From the NCBI RefSeq assembly GCF_003318255.1, contig NZ_QOCF01000007.1:229610-293609 (forward strand): DNA of 64,000 nt. Direction: 5' to 3'. The position numbers were made by a program, and so were the translations under genes. How positions within the stretch are numbered: the first letter of the stretch is position 1; each line of letters begins with the position of its first letter. Positions 24,703-33,548 of this stretch are shown here, piece after piece. The stretch is from Ruegeria sp. A3M17 (GTDB taxonomy: Bacteria > Pseudomonadota > Alphaproteobacteria > Rhodobacterales > Rhodobacteraceae). The notes under the pieces were generated by a model. The model worked only from the letters and a program-made list of their open reading frames with translations. It ran no database searches and was not told the DNA's origin.

Positions 24703-24718
24703 TGGTGCGGTCGAGAAG
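24703..24718. other. attR: 3' end of tRNA-Leu
   Basis: TGGTGCGGTCGAGAAG, the last 16 bases of the tRNA gene, is repeated exactly at 9029-9044. It is the right boundary of the island. Confidence 0.85.
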
Positions 24719-24789
24719 ACTCGAACTTCCACGGGTGTTACCCCACAGCGACCTCAACGCTGCGCGTCTACCAATTCCGCCACGACCGC
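24703..24789 (-). tRNA. tRNA-Leu(GAG)
   Basis: An 87-nt gene on the minus strand. The acceptor strands GCGGTCG and CGACCGC pair fully, a discriminator A follows and CCA is encoded. The anticodon stem CAGCG/CGCTG encloses the loop TTGAGGT, giving anticodon GAG. A long variable arm (TGTGGGGTAACACCCGTG region) confirms a class II tRNA and hence leucine. The T-loop TTCGAGT is normal. The gene is intact despite the element inserted at its 3' end, since the integration restored it. Confidence 0.95.
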
Positions 24790-24932
24790 ACTGCCAATGA
24801 CTTGGTTGGAGGCCATATAGACGGTGGCGAACAGGATGTGAAGAGGCAAAAAACGCGCCAATTTGAATTCCGCGTTGCCATTCTTATCTTTACTGCAGAC
24901 AGAGTTTAGCCCCCCTTCCCCGGAGCCCGCCC

Positions 24933-25592
24933 ATGACCGCGCAAGATCCCCGCCCAATTGTCCAGATTGATATCGTCTCAGACGTTGTGTGCCCCTGGTG
25001 CATCGTGGGGTTTCGCCAGCTTGACCTGGCTTTGAAAGAACAAAACGTGCTCGCCAATCTCAGATGGCATCCTTTTGAGCTGAACCCCAATATGCCGCCA
25101 GAGGGCCAGAACCTGCGCGAACATATCATGGAGAAGTATGGCTCAACGGCCGAGCAGAGCCAGCAGGCCCGCGATCAGCTGACCCAGATCGGCGCCGAGC
25201 TGGGCTTTACGTTCAACTTCAATGACGACAGCCGGATGGTAAATACCTTTGCCGCGCATCAACTGCTGGACTGGGCCGAAACGCAAGGCCGCCAGCATCC
25301 GTTGAAGATGGCCCTGTTCGAGGCTTACTTTACCAATCAACAGGACGTATCCCAATCCGATGTCCTGCTTGATGCAGCCCAAGTGGCGGGTCTGGACCGG
25401 AACGCCGCCAAAGCGGCTCTGACTTCGGGCGATCACATTGCGCCGGTTCGCGAAAAGCAACAATTCTGGACCAGCCGTGGTGTTTCAGGTGTCCCGTCGA
25501 TGGTGTTCGCTGGCAAGTACCTGGTGACTGGTGCGCAGGGGGTCGAAACCTATTCGGACCTGTTGCAGCGGTGCCTGACCGAGGCTGCGTGA
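24933..25592 (+). CDS. DsbA-family oxidoreductase, FrnE-like
   Basis: A 219-residue thioredoxin-fold protein with the active-site motif CPWC at residues 20-23 near the start of the first strand, a helical insertion in the middle and the cis-proline region GVSGVPSMVF near residue 185. This arrangement is FrnE/polyketide-biosynthesis-DsbA type. There is no signal peptide, so it acts in the cytoplasm, probably in thiol-disulfide exchange or oxidative-stress protection. It lies about 145 bp outside the right end of the island and 40 bp ahead of lipB. The substrate is unknown. A 2-hydroxychromene-carboxylate isomerase role is unlikely because both cysteines are present. Confidence 0.85.
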   Translation: MTAQDPRPIVQIDIVSDVVCPWCIVGFRQLDLALKEQNVLANLRWHPFELNPNMPPEGQNLREHIMEKYGSTAEQSQQARDQLTQIGAELGFTFNFNDDSRMVNTFAAHQLLDWAETQGRQHPLKMALFEAYFTNQQDVSQSDVLLDAAQVAGLDRNAAKAALTSGDHIAPVREKQQFWTSRGVSGVPSMVFAGKYLVTGAQGVETYSDLLQRCLTEAA

Positions 25593-25631
25593 CCTCTTTT
25601 CATCGCCTCGCCCCGGCGGTAAGGAGCCCAT

Positions 25632-26288
25632 ATGGAATGGAAGATCACTGACGGGCTGACCGATTACAATGACGCCGTCGCCTTCATGGAGGCACGCGTG
25701 GCTGCAATTGCGGCCGGTGAAGCGGATGAGTGTGTCTGGCTGCTGGAGCATCCGCCGCTTTACACCGCCGGCACCTCAGCCCGGATTGAAGACCTGACCG
25801 ACCCGGATCGCTTTCCGGTCTTTGAGGCCAAGCGTGGCGGTGAATACACCTATCACGGCCCCGGCCAGCGCGTGGCCTATGTGATGTTGGACCTGAACAA
25901 ACGCGGCAAGGATGTGCGCCGTTTCGTCAAGCAACTGGAAGAATGGGTGATCGCGGCGCTTGCCGAGTTCAACGTGCATGGTGAAATCCGTGACGGTCGC
26001 GTAGGTGTTTGGGTTCGGCGCAATGACAAACCACTGACCGCTTCGGGCCAACCTGCCGAGGATAAGGTGGCGGCGATCGGATTGCGCCTGCGCAAATGGG
26101 TCAGCTTCCACGGCATCTCGATCAATGTCGAACCTGACCTCGAACATTTTTCTGGCATCGTCCCCTGCGGCATCACCGAACATGGGGTTACGTCGCTTGT
26201 CGATCTGGGGTTGCCGGTCACTTTGATGGACGTGGACACCGCCCTGCGTAAAACCTTCTCAGAGGTTTTTGGCCCCAATAGGCGCTAA
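25632..26288 (+). CDS. lipB: Octanoyl-[acyl-carrier-protein]:protein N-octanoyltransferase
   Basis: A 218-residue LipB. Visible signatures are the [16 protein letters not shown] segment (substrate site), the catalytic lysine region [18 protein letters not shown], and [17 protein letters not shown] with the catalytic cysteine. It transfers octanoate from ACP to lipoyl domains of pyruvate and 2-oxoglutarate dehydrogenases and the glycine cleavage system, the first step of lipoate assembly, before LipA. Length is normal. AAGGAG six bases upstream fixes the start. Confidence 0.95.
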   Translation: MEWKITDGLTDYNDAVAFMEARVAAIAAGEADECVWLLEHPPLYTAGTSARIEDLTDPDRFPVFEAKRGGEYTYHGPGQRVAYVMLDLNKRGKDVRRFVKQLEEWVIAALAEFNVHGEIRDGRVGVWVRRNDKPLTASGQPAEDKVAAIGLRLRKWVSFHGISINVEPDLEHFSGIVPCGITEHGVTSLVDLGLPVTLMDVDTALRKTFSEVFGPNRR

Positions 26289-26586
26289 ATCCATACCTGC
26301 GAATCGTTCAGAATCAATGCGCTGTTAACAATCCCGCAATTTTTGACCCCGCTGTTTCCATACTGAGCCAAAATTTCCCAATGGCTACAGTACAAATAGG
26401 GCAAATGGGTGAAAAACTCACTCAAATGGATACATCCCGCGTGTTTGCGGGTAGTATAGATTTACCGTTCTTAGAGTGAGTGGTGTGTTTACCGGTGATC
26501 TTAGGTCATCCTGAGTAATCGGAAAATTTTTTGTTAACGAGTCTGCCGTTCCGACCCCAAATCGGAGCGGCAATTCACATCCCACT
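26289..26586. other. Intergenic region with strong hairpin
   Basis: Nothing coding is seen. A hairpin at 26545-26571 (GCCGTTCCGA / TCGGAGCGGC, one T-G pair, 7-nt loop) lies just past the stop of the minus-strand CDF gene and may end its transcript, although no T-run follows directly. Confidence 0.45.
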
Positions 26587-27534
26587 CTATAGTTTCTCTT
26601 CTGTATGCCCAAAACGAGACGACCCGACACACGCGCGGTCGATCTGCTCAAGCTCAAGCGTGGCGTGACCAATGGCAAACCGGTCGCGGAGCGATTGTCT
26701 GACGCTGGCCCTCACCCCTTCCGCATCGACCCAGGCCGCCGCGTCCACGACCAGATGGGCCGTCAATGCAGGCTCTCGCTCCTGCATGCTCCACAGGTGG
26801 ACATGGTGAACCTCGGACACACCCGGTATGTCCTCGATGGCCGAGGCAACCTCCTCCGGGTCCAGTTCGGGGGGCGCTGCCATCATCAGAACGCGGATCG
26901 TTTCGCCAATTTCACTTTTGACGTGCCACAGTATGTAGACCGAAATCAGGATCGTGACGGCGGGGTCTACCCATGTCCAGTTGAACAGGATCACCGCGGT
27001 GCCGGCAATGATCACAGCCACCGATCCCAAGGCGTCCGCCACATTGTGCAGAAAGGCCGCCCGGATGTTCATGCTGTCCTTGGCCATCGAGTAAGTCAGC
27101 GCAGCCGTGACAAGGTCCACGATCAAAGCCAGTGCAGCGATCCAGACGACCATCCAGCCGTTAACCGGCTCAGGCTCAAAAAACCGCATCACGCCTTCGT
27201 AGAACAAGTACACCGACAGCACGACCAGAGTGGTATAGTTGACAAGCGCGGCGACGACCTCGGCCCGGCCATAGCCGAAGCTCATGCGTGGGTCGGCAGG
27301 TCGGCGGGCGATTTTACGGGCAAAAAAGGCGATGACCAGCGCGATGGCGTCAGAGAAATTGTGCAAGGCGTCGGCGATCAGCGCCAGCGACCCTGAAAAA
27401 ATGCCCCCAATAACCTGTGCCAGCGTCAGGAACATGTTGACGGCAATAGCCCAAGCAACACGCGCGTCCCCTGCCTCCCGGTCTATGTGATGGTGCGCGT
27501 GGCTGTGCCCCTTATGAGAATGATCATGTGCCAT
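26587..27534 (-). CDS. Cation diffusion facilitator (CzcD/ZitB-like metal exporter)
   Basis: A 315-residue CDF transporter. A histidine-rich cytoplasmic N-terminus (HDHSHKGHSHAHHH) precedes six membrane helices. The two transport-site motifs are ADALHNFSDA in helix II and FLHNVADALGS in helix V (each HxxxD), the zinc/cadmium pattern. A cytoplasmic C-terminal domain with VHHVHLWSM follows. It exports Zn(II) or a similar divalent ion by proton antiport. The start at 27534 is chosen because the His-rich region begins there and a MerR-type promoter lies ~30 bp upstream. It is divergent from the MerR gene, which is very likely its regulator. Confidence 0.92.
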   Translation of the reverse strand: MAHDHSHKGHSHAHHHIDREAGDARVAWAIAVNMFLTLAQVIGGIFSGSLALIADALHNFSDAIALVIAFFARKIARRPADPRMSFGYGRAEVVAALVNYTTLVVLSVYLFYEGVMRFFEPEPVNGWMVVWIAALALIVDLVTAALTYSMAKDSMNIRAAFLHNVADALGSVAVIIAGTAVILFNWTWVDPAVTILISVYILWHVKSEIGETIRVLMMAAPPELDPEEVASAIEDIPGVSEVHHVHLWSMQEREPALTAHLVVDAAAWVDAEGVRASVRQSLRDRFAIGHATLELEQIDRACVGSSRFGHTEEKL

Positions 27535-27569
27535 CTGAAATGTGTGTCCCTTGTTACGGCTGCACATTG

Positions 27570-27600
27570 CATGTAATTCCTCTAGTAACTAGAGGTTCAA
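27570..27600 (-). promoter_or_regulatory. MerR-type operator-promoter of the CDF exporter
   Basis: On the minus strand, TTGAAC (27595-27600) and TACATG (27570-27575) are separated by 19 bp, the overlong spacer typical of MerR-activated promoters. A perfect palindrome CCTCTAG-TAA-CTAGAGG (27579-27595) fills the spacer as the regulator site. It drives the exporter and probably represses merR. Confidence 0.75.
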
Positions 27601-27617
27601 GAGCCCTGAGGAAAAAG

Positions 27618-28043
27618 ATGTATTCGATTGGGTATCTGTCGCGTCATACGGGGGTCAAGGTTCCGACCATCCGGTTTTACGAAGACAAAGGTCTGCTGCC
27701 TCGCCCGGACCGAACAGCGGGTAATCAGCGTCGGTACGACGACACTGCATTGAAACGGCTGTTTTTTATTCGCCATTGCCGCGATCTGGGTTTACCGCTG
27801 GCCGATGTCGAGGGTTTACTGTCCCTGGAAGGCGCGTCTGGCGGCGACCTTAACCAAGCGCATGAAATTGCCGGAAGACAGCTGGCTGACCTGCGGGACC
27901 GTATTTCCCGCCTGCGTAGCCTCGAGGCGGAACTGACCCGAATTTCCAAAGCCTGCGATGGCAAGCACGACCATGTATGCGCCGTGCTTCACGCATTTGG
28001 CGATCATAGTGAGTGCGCGGGGCCACACGCGCACTCGAAGTAA
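27618..28043 (+). CDS. MerR-family heavy-metal-responsive regulator
   Basis: A 141-residue MerR regulator. The N-terminal helix-turn-helix and wing (SIGYLSRHTGVKVPTIRFYEDKGLLPRPDR) lead to a dimerisation helix, and a metal-binding C-terminus carries Cys in SKACDGKHDHVCAVLHAFGDHSECAG plus a His-rich end (GPHAHSK). The cysteine spacing fits Zn/Cd/Pb sensors (ZntR/CadR type) better than CueR. It would bind the palindrome between itself and the divergent CDF exporter and activate export when metal is high. The start is at 27618, preceded by AGGAAAAAG; the longer open frame from 27528 crosses the operator and is rejected. Confidence 0.9.
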   Translation: MYSIGYLSRHTGVKVPTIRFYEDKGLLPRPDRTAGNQRRYDDTALKRLFFIRHCRDLGLPLADVEGLLSLEGASGGDLNQAHEIAGRQLADLRDRISRLRSLEAELTRISKACDGKHDHVCAVLHAFGDHSECAGPHAHSK

Positions 28044-28054
28044 CTGCCTCCCAG

Positions 28055-28474
28055 TCAGCTCAGCGCGGCTTTGATCTTGTCGGCATGCTGCGCGATCAGG
28101 TCGAAATCGCCCATCGTTCCCGGCGCCCGTACAGCGACGCCATCATGGCGCGGCAGGATATGGAAATGCAGGTGGAACACCTCCTGCCCTCCGGCGGCCT
28201 CGTTGAATTGCTGGACAGTGACCCCGTCCGCATCAAACGCTGCGACGACAGCCTTGGCCATTTTCTGGACCGTTGCGGTCACAGCCCCGAGTTGTGCAGG
28301 CGTTGCATCCAGTATGTTGCGGCAGGGGGTTTTGGGGATCACCAGCAGGTGCCCGTCCGCGCGCGGCATGATATCCATGAAGGCCACCGTATCGTCATCT
28401 TCGTATACTCGGCTCGAAGGGATCTCTGCGCGCAAAATCTTGGCAAAAATATTCTCGGGATCATAAGCGGTCAT
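28055..28474 (-). CDS. HIT-family (histidine triad) nucleotide hydrolase
   Basis: A 139-residue HIT protein. The triad HLHFHILPR near residue 98 carries the catalytic histidine, and IPSSRVYEDDDTVAFMDIMPRADGHLLVIPK is the conserved N-terminal part (Hint/FHIT type). It likely hydrolyses adenosine phosphoramidate or similar nucleotide conjugates in the cytoplasm. The start at 28474 (MTAYDPENIFAKIL) is the family's usual beginning; the open frame extends 55 codons further without similarity. It is convergent with the MerR gene. Confidence 0.9.
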   Translation of the reverse strand: MTAYDPENIFAKILRAEIPSSRVYEDDDTVAFMDIMPRADGHLLVIPKTPCRNILDATPAQLGAVTATVQKMAKAVVAAFDADGVTVQQFNEAAGGQEVFHLHFHILPRHDGVAVRAPGTMGDFDLIAQHADKIKAALS

Positions 28475-28645
28475 TTCAAGTCTCCGATTAACGCGTTGCC
28501 GACAGTTCTGCGGCGCACCCCGGCCCGGGTCAAGCGGGGAACGCAATTCCCAGCCGCCCTCTTGAATTCGGGGCGCTGATCCCCAGATGAATGCGGAATT
28601 TGGTGAAAATTTCGCGGCTCGCCCTCCTGCCCGCGACAATTAATC

Positions 28646-28659
28646 TTGATCCAGATCAA
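28646..28659. promoter_or_regulatory. FNR/FnrL box upstream of ctaD
   Basis: TTGAT-CCAG-ATCAA matches the FNR consensus TTGAT-N4-ATCAA exactly. It lies ~105 bp before the ctaD start. In related bacteria FnrL represses the aa3 oxidase under low oxygen. Confidence 0.7.
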
Positions 28660-28763
28660 ACTCGACCATTGAAGGTCGCCCCCCCGCAATCTAAAACCAG
28701 CAGGAATCCCGCGCGTTGGAGAGGTCCAACTGCGCGGTGCAGTTGCAACAGGAGGCACCTATA

Positions 28764-30437
28764 ATGGCAGACGCAGCCATTCATGGTCACGACCATGAAG
28801 ACCAGCGCACATTTTTCCAGCGCTGGTTCATGTCGACCAACCACAAGGACATCGGGATTCTATACCTGGTCGTCTCGGCACTTGCCGGTCTGATTTCAGT
28901 TCTGATGACTGTTGTCATGCGGATCGAATTGATGGAACCCGGGGTGCAGCATATGTGCCTGGAAGGGTTCCGACTGTTCGGCAGCGGAGCCGAGCTCTGC
29001 ACCCCTAACGGACACCTGTGGAACGTTATGATCACCTACCACGGTGTTCTGATGATGTTCTTTGTGGTCATCCCCGCGCTTTTCGGCGGATTTGGCAACT
29101 ATTTCATGCCGTTGCAGATCGGCGCGCCGGATATGGCGTTCCCGCGGATGAACAACCTGTCCTTCTGGTTGTACGTTGCTGGTACTTCGCTGGGCGTGGC
29201 CTCGTTGCTAAGCCCCGGTGGTAACGATCAGCTCGGTTCGGGCGTCGGCTGGGTTCTGTACCCACCGCTGTCGACGACCGAAGGCGGCATGTCCATGGAC
29301 CTTGCGATCTTTGCCGTGCACGTATCGGGCGCCTCCTCGATCCTTGGCGCGATCAACATGATCACCACCTTCCTGAACATGCGTGCCCCAGGCATGACCC
29401 TGTTCAAGGTGCCGCTGTTCAGCTGGTCAATCTTTGTCACCGCTTGGCTGATTCTCCTGGCTCTGCCGGTTCTGGCGGGTGCGATCACCATGTTGCTGAT
29501 GGACCGCAACTTTGGCTTCACCTTCTTTGATCCGGCCGGTGGCGGCGATCCGATCCTGTATCAGCACATCCTGTGGTTCTTTGGCCACCCGGAAGTGTAT
29601 ATCGTAATCCTGCCCGGTTTCGGCATCATCAGCCACGTCATCGCGACCTTCTCACGCAAGCCTATCTTCGGTTACCTGCCGATGGTCTGGGCGATCATCG
29701 CGATTGGTGTGCTGGGCTTTGTCGTGTGGGCGCACCACATGTACACCGTCGGACTGTCGCTGCGTCAGCAGGCGTACTTCATGCTGGCCACGATGGTTAT
29801 TGCGGTGCCGACCGGCGTTAAGGTCTTCTCGTGGATCGCGACCATGTGGGGCGGTTCGATCGAGTTCAAGACACCGATGCTGTTTGCCTTCGGCTTCCTG
29901 TTCCTGTTCACCGTTGGCGGTGTGACCGGTGTGGTTCTGTCGCAGGCCGGTGTGGACCGTGCGTATCACGACACCTATTACGTGGTTGCGCACTTCCATT
30001 ACGTGATGAGCTTGGGTGCCGTGTTTGCGATCTTTGCGGGAATGTACTTCTACTTCTCCAAGATGACAGGTCGCCAGTACTCGGAATTCTGGGGCAAGGT
30101 TCACTTCTGGATGTTCTTCATTGGCGCCAACCTGACCTTCTTCCCGCAGCACTTCCTTGGCCGTCAGGGCATGCCGCGCCGCTACATCGATTACCCAGAG
30201 GCATTCGCCCAGTGGAACTATGTATCGTCGATTGGCGCGTTCATCTCTTTCGCCTCGTTCCTGCTGTTCTTCGGCATCGTGATCTACGCCCTGCTGCGTG
30301 GCAAGCGTGAGACCCGGCCGAACCCTTGGAACGAATACGCGGATACGCTGGAATGGACCCTGCCGACCCCGCCGCCCGAGCACACGTTCGAGCAGCTGCC
30401 GAAGCAGGAAGACTGGGATAAAGGCCACGCCCACTAA
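28764..30437 (+). CDS. ctaD: Cytochrome c oxidase subunit I (aa3 type)
   Basis: A 557-residue haem-copper oxidase subunit I with twelve membrane helices. It shows the [11 protein letters not shown] start, the haem-ligand region [14 protein letters not shown], the Cu-B and Tyr-His loop [25 protein letters not shown], and the C-terminal haem ligands [11 protein letters not shown]. It reduces oxygen to water and pumps protons in the cytoplasmic membrane. Subunits II and III and the assembly factors are not in the window, as in Rhodobacter where ctaD is separate. An FNR box and GGAGG precede it and a strong terminator follows. Confidence 0.97.
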   Translation: MADAAIHGHDHEDQRTFFQRWFMSTNHKDIGILYLVVSALAGLISVLMTVVMRIELMEPGVQHMCLEGFRLFGSGAELCTPNGHLWNVMITYHGVLMMFFVVIPALFGGFGNYFMPLQIGAPDMAFPRMNNLSFWLYVAGTSLGVASLLSPGGNDQLGSGVGWVLYPPLSTTEGGMSMDLAIFAVHVSGASSILGAINMITTFLNMRAPGMTLFKVPLFSWSIFVTAWLILLALPVLAGAITMLLMDRNFGFTFFDPAGGGDPILYQHILWFFGHPEVYIVILPGFGIISHVIATFSRKPIFGYLPMVWAIIAIGVLGFVVWAHHMYTVGLSLRQQAYFMLATMVIAVPTGVKVFSWIATMWGGSIEFKTPMLFAFGFLFLFTVGGVTGVVLSQAGVDRAYHDTYYVVAHFHYVMSLGAVFAIFAGMYFYFSKMTGRQYSEFWGKVHFWMFFIGANLTFFPQHFLGRQGMPRRYIDYPEAFAQWNYVSSIGAFISFASFLLFFGIVIYALLRGKRETRPNPWNEYADTLEWTLPTPPPEHTFEQLPKQEDWDKGHAH

Positions 30438-30457
30438 TCCCGGCAAGATAGACTGAT

Positions 30458-30484
30458 AAAGCCCCGCAGATGCGGGGCTTTTCA
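30458..30484 (+). terminator. Intrinsic terminator after ctaD
   Basis: AAAGCCCCGC-AGAT-GCGGGGCTTTT is a perfect 10-bp stem ending in a T-run, 20 bp past the ctaD stop. Confidence 0.9.
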
Positions 30485-30585
30485 TTTTTCAGGCCTCAAG
30501 AATTAAACAACGCTGGCATAGACTTGCCAGAGAATAAGCCGTTAGACTGACTAGCAATCACCAATTGCGCAGGACTCGGTCGGTC

Positions 30586-31614
30586 ATGATCCTTCACAAT
30601 GGAATTACTGTACGACAGATGGTCAAAGGCTCATTTGGCTTTATCTGCATCGTGCTGACATGGACGTTGCTGGTTGTACTGGCGGATGAGCTCACGACAA
30701 TCGAGCTGATCTCGAACCCCAGCCCCCCCGTCACCATGCTCGGGCTGGCAGTGGCATTTTTCCTTGGTTTTAAAAACACATCAGCCTTTGCGCGCTGGTC
30801 CGAGGCGCGCAACATCTGGGGCGAGATCGTCAACGCCAGCCGGGACTGGGGCAACACCGTCGGCAATCTGGTGCTGTCTGACGGCACACCGATTGATCCC
30901 GCGCTGCGCGACGAACTGATCGAACGTCACATCGCATGGCTCAATATGCTTGCCTTTCAGCTGCGCCAGCCCTCGCCAACAGGACGCAGCCGACGTCCAT
31001 GGATGTTTGGACACAAACCTATATCTGACCGCACCGAGCTGCATCAAAAGCCCGAATGCTGGCGTGAATGCCAGTTGCCAAGCGACTTGCCAAGGCTTGA
31101 AGGCAAGAGCAATCGCGCCTCCTATCTGTTGTTTCTTCAGGGCAAGAAACTTGCTGAGTTGGCGCGTAGCCGTGGCATTGACCCCTATTGGCACGTCGCC
31201 CTGATGGACCGCCTCGCCCGGTTGACGACGACACAAGGCCAGTGTGAGCGCATCAAAAACACGCCATTCCCAAGACAGGTTGCCGAAGTCGGCCGCGTTT
31301 TCAGTTGGATCTTCATATTCATGCTGCCACTGGCGTTCAACGACGAGCGGTCAATTATCCCCGAAACAGATATCTCCGTATGGCAGCTTGTTATCTTCGA
31401 CTGGCTGACATTTGCGCCAGTTGGGGCGCTGGTCTGCTGGATCTTCTTTGTCACCGAACGCGTCAGCGCCTCGATGGAGGATCCGTTCGAAGGGGATGTG
31501 ACCGATGTTCCGATCTCGGCCCTGTGTCGCAGCATCGAGATCGACCTGCGGCAGATGACCGACTGCGGTATTGCCCCTCAACCCGCGCAACCCATCGAAA
31601 AAGTTCTGTTTTAG
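30586..31614 (+). CDS. Bestrophin-family ion channel
   Basis: A 342-residue membrane protein of the bestrophin (UPF0187) family. The first helix (residues ~15-40) is followed by FLGFKNTSAFARWSEARNIWGE, the family signature lining the pore, and a long cytoplasmic region. Later hydrophobic segments at about 245-265 and 270-300 (IFIFMLPLAF, WLTFAPVGALVCWIFF) are followed by EDPFEGDVTDVPI, the acidic stretch that binds calcium in eukaryotic bestrophins. Bacterial members conduct cations or anions; which one cannot be told. It stands alone after the ctaD terminator. The start is at the ATG 30586; a TTG 21 bases earlier is less likely. Confidence 0.88.
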   Translation: MILHNGITVRQMVKGSFGFICIVLTWTLLVVLADELTTIELISNPSPPVTMLGLAVAFFLGFKNTSAFARWSEARNIWGEIVNASRDWGNTVGNLVLSDGTPIDPALRDELIERHIAWLNMLAFQLRQPSPTGRSRRPWMFGHKPISDRTELHQKPECWRECQLPSDLPRLEGKSNRASYLLFLQGKKLAELARSRGIDPYWHVALMDRLARLTTTQGQCERIKNTPFPRQVAEVGRVFSWIFIFMLPLAFNDERSIIPETDISVWQLVIFDWLTFAPVGALVCWIFFVTERVSASMEDPFEGDVTDVPISALCRSIEIDLRQMTDCGIAPQPAQPIEKVLF

Positions 31615-31719
31615 AGCGACCCGATTTGGCGCATCCGCAACGGCATTTCAGGGTGCGTTCGATAATCTGCCCATTTTAGGGTATCATGTATCCAGAAACC
31701 CTGGGATCGGAGCCATCAG

Positions 31720-32319
31720 ATGCCCGAAATAGATTTTTGGTTTTCCATCGGCAGCACATACAGCTTCCTGACGATCATGCGCCTGGATGATTGGTGTGAT
31801 GAGCATGACGCGACCGTCAATTGGCGACCGTTCAACGTGCGCACCGTGATGTCCGAACAACAGAACATTCCCTTTGCAGGCAAACCGGCCAAATCCGCAT
31901 ATATGTGGCGTGATATCGAGCGGCGAGCCGCCAAGTACCACCTGCACGCCACGCTTCCAGCACCCTACCCGATCTCGGATCTTGCGCTGGCCAATCAGGT
32001 TGCCGTTTTGGGGATGTCGGATGGCTGGGGTAAATCCTTTACACAAAACCTGTACCGCATCTGGTTCGAAGAAGGGATCGAGGCGGGCAGCGAAACGGCG
32101 CTGTCAGAAGCGCTGCATCGGTGTCAGCAGGACCCGCGGCTGACCCTTGCCCGCGCCCGCAGCCCGGACACGATCTCGGCCCTAGAAACCGAAACCGAAC
32201 AGGCCACAAAGCTGGGCGTTTTTGGCGCCCCCAGTCTGGTCGTTCGCGGTGAAGTTTTCTGGGGCGACGACCGGCTGGACGACGCGTTGTCCTGGGCCAA
32301 AGTTGGACACGTCATCTGA
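31720..32319 (+). CDS. 2-hydroxychromene-2-carboxylate isomerase-like protein
   Basis: A 199-residue kappa-GST/DsbA-fold protein. The N-terminus FWFSIGSTYSFLTIMRL carries the conserved serine in place of the DsbA cysteine pair, the hallmark of this family. The cis-proline region GVFGAPSLVVRGEVFWGDDRLDD is near the C-terminus. The founding enzyme isomerises a naphthalene-degradation intermediate using glutathione, but no aromatic-degradation genes are nearby, so the true substrate is open. It sits between bestrophin and a DUF2244 gene, all on the plus strand with modest gaps. Confidence 0.85.
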   Translation: MPEIDFWFSIGSTYSFLTIMRLDDWCDEHDATVNWRPFNVRTVMSEQQNIPFAGKPAKSAYMWRDIERRAAKYHLHATLPAPYPISDLALANQVAVLGMSDGWGKSFTQNLYRIWFEEGIEAGSETALSEALHRCQQDPRLTLARARSPDTISALETETEQATKLGVFGAPSLVVRGEVFWGDDRLDDALSWAKVGHVI

Positions 32320-32363
32320 TCTTTCCTGTTAGACACCGGCAGGTGTTGCGCTATTTTTGCACC

Positions 32364-32858
32364 ATGCCGTATCGATGGAATCAAACCTCAAGTTCCGAGC
32401 AAGAGTTACGCCTGTGGCCGCATAACTCTCTGCCCCCACGCTGGGCGATGCGTGTGGTGTTGGCGGTCTTCCTGTTTGGCTTGATTCCCCTGATGGCTGT
32501 TCTTGGGTCGGTTTTGCTATGGGGTTTGCTGCCATTCATGCTGTTGACCGTTCTGGGCCTGTGGCTTGCGATCCAATCCAATTACCGGGCACGCAGCGTC
32601 TTTGAGGTGTTGACCCTGACCGGCTCGCAGGCCCGTCTGGTGCAGCATCACCCGCAAAGGGGGCAGCAGGAGTGGTCCTGCAACCGCTATTGGGCCCGTC
32701 CCGAAATGCATGAGCGCGGCGGCCCGGTCCCGAATTATGTCACACTGACCGGTGACGGTCGCGAGGTAGAAATCGGCGCGTTTCTGTCTGAGGAAGAGCG
32801 GATTTCGCTGTTTGATGAGCTCACAAAAAAACTGCGCGAACCTGTCGCGCAGCCTTAG
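32364..32858 (+). CDS. DUF2244 family membrane protein
   Basis: A 164-residue protein with two adjacent hydrophobic helices (about residues 30-52 and 55-75) followed by a ~90-residue soluble domain (NYRARSVFEVLTLTGSQARLV … GAFLSEEERISLFDELTKKL), the DUF2244 layout. Function is unknown; family members are common next to respiratory or membrane-protein genes in alphaproteobacteria. Start at the ATG 32364 (MPYRWNQ). It converges on the GatB/YqeY gene with only a short spacer. Confidence 0.75.
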   Translation: MPYRWNQTSSSEQELRLWPHNSLPPRWAMRVVLAVFLFGLIPLMAVLGSVLLWGLLPFMLLTVLGLWLAIQSNYRARSVFEVLTLTGSQARLVQHHPQRGQQEWSCNRYWARPEMHERGGPVPNYVTLTGDGREVEIGAFLSEEERISLFDELTKKLREPVAQP

Positions 32859-32879
32859 CATCTTCGCAAACAAAAGGGC

Positions 32880-33365
32880 TTAGCAGCTGCCGCCTGGCGC
32901 AGCGCAGAGCTGATCTTTGACCATCGGGCCAACCTTGCCGAAATCCATCTGGCCAGTGTAGCGGGTTTTCAGCTCACCCATCACTTTACCCATATCGCGG
33001 ATCGACCCGGCACCGGTGGCCGTGATTGCGGTCTGAATGGCCTTGCTCACCTCGTCATCGTCCAATTGCTTGGGCAGGAATTCCTCGATGACCTCGACCT
33101 CGCGCAGTTCCCGTTCGGCCAGATCCAACCGGCTGCCCTCTTCATAGGCACGGGCGCTTTCTTTGCGCTGCTTGGTCATTTTACCAAGAATTTCAAGCAC
33201 CTCTGCGTCGCCGCAGCCTTTGGCTTCTTCGTTGTCAGACGCGCGCGAGGCGATGTCACGGTCCTTGATCGCAGCATTAATCAGGCGCAGCGTCGACAGA
33301 CGCTCGGCATCCTTGTCTTTCATTGCTTGCTTCAGGGCAGTGTTCACCCGTGATCGCATATCCAT
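32880..33365 (-). CDS. GatB/YqeY domain protein
   Basis: A 161-residue GatB/YqeY protein. It opens RSRVNTALKQAMKDKDAERLSTLRLINAAIKDRDIA, carries EVIEEFLPKQLDDDE in the middle and ends GKVMGELKTRYTGQMDFGKVGPMVKD, all typical. The domain is related to the tRNA-binding tail of the GatB amidotransferase subunit, but the stand-alone protein's role is uncertain. It ends in CAAPGGSC. The start is at 33365, preceded by GGATGG; a second ATG two codons later is possible. It is divergent from carA, a common arrangement in alphaproteobacteria. Confidence 0.88.
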   Translation of the reverse strand: MDMRSRVNTALKQAMKDKDAERLSTLRLINAAIKDRDIASRASDNEEAKGCGDAEVLEILGKMTKQRKESARAYEEGSRLDLAERELREVEVIEEFLPKQLDDDEVSKAIQTAITATGAGSIRDMGKVMGELKTRYTGQMDFGKVGPMVKDQLCAAPGGSC

Positions 33366-33487
33366 ATGTTCTGTCCATCCCCATGGCAAAGGAACCCCGA
33401 CCATATCGAAACAAAAAGCGCGATACAACAGGGGGTGCATGTGGCTAACTTATTGATTTTAAACAATAGCCCAAAAATTGAACAGAC

Positions 33488-33516
33488 TTGACCCGAGCGT
33501 ACAACCCCCTTAGGTA
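33488..33516 (+). promoter_or_regulatory. Candidate sigma-70 promoter of carA
   Basis: TTGACC (33488-33493) and TAGGTA (33511-33516) with a 17-bp spacer lie 33 bp before the carA ATG. Confidence 0.45.
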
Positions 33517-33548
33517 TGCGCCGGTTTACCTTGCAGGAGAGTCGCGCC

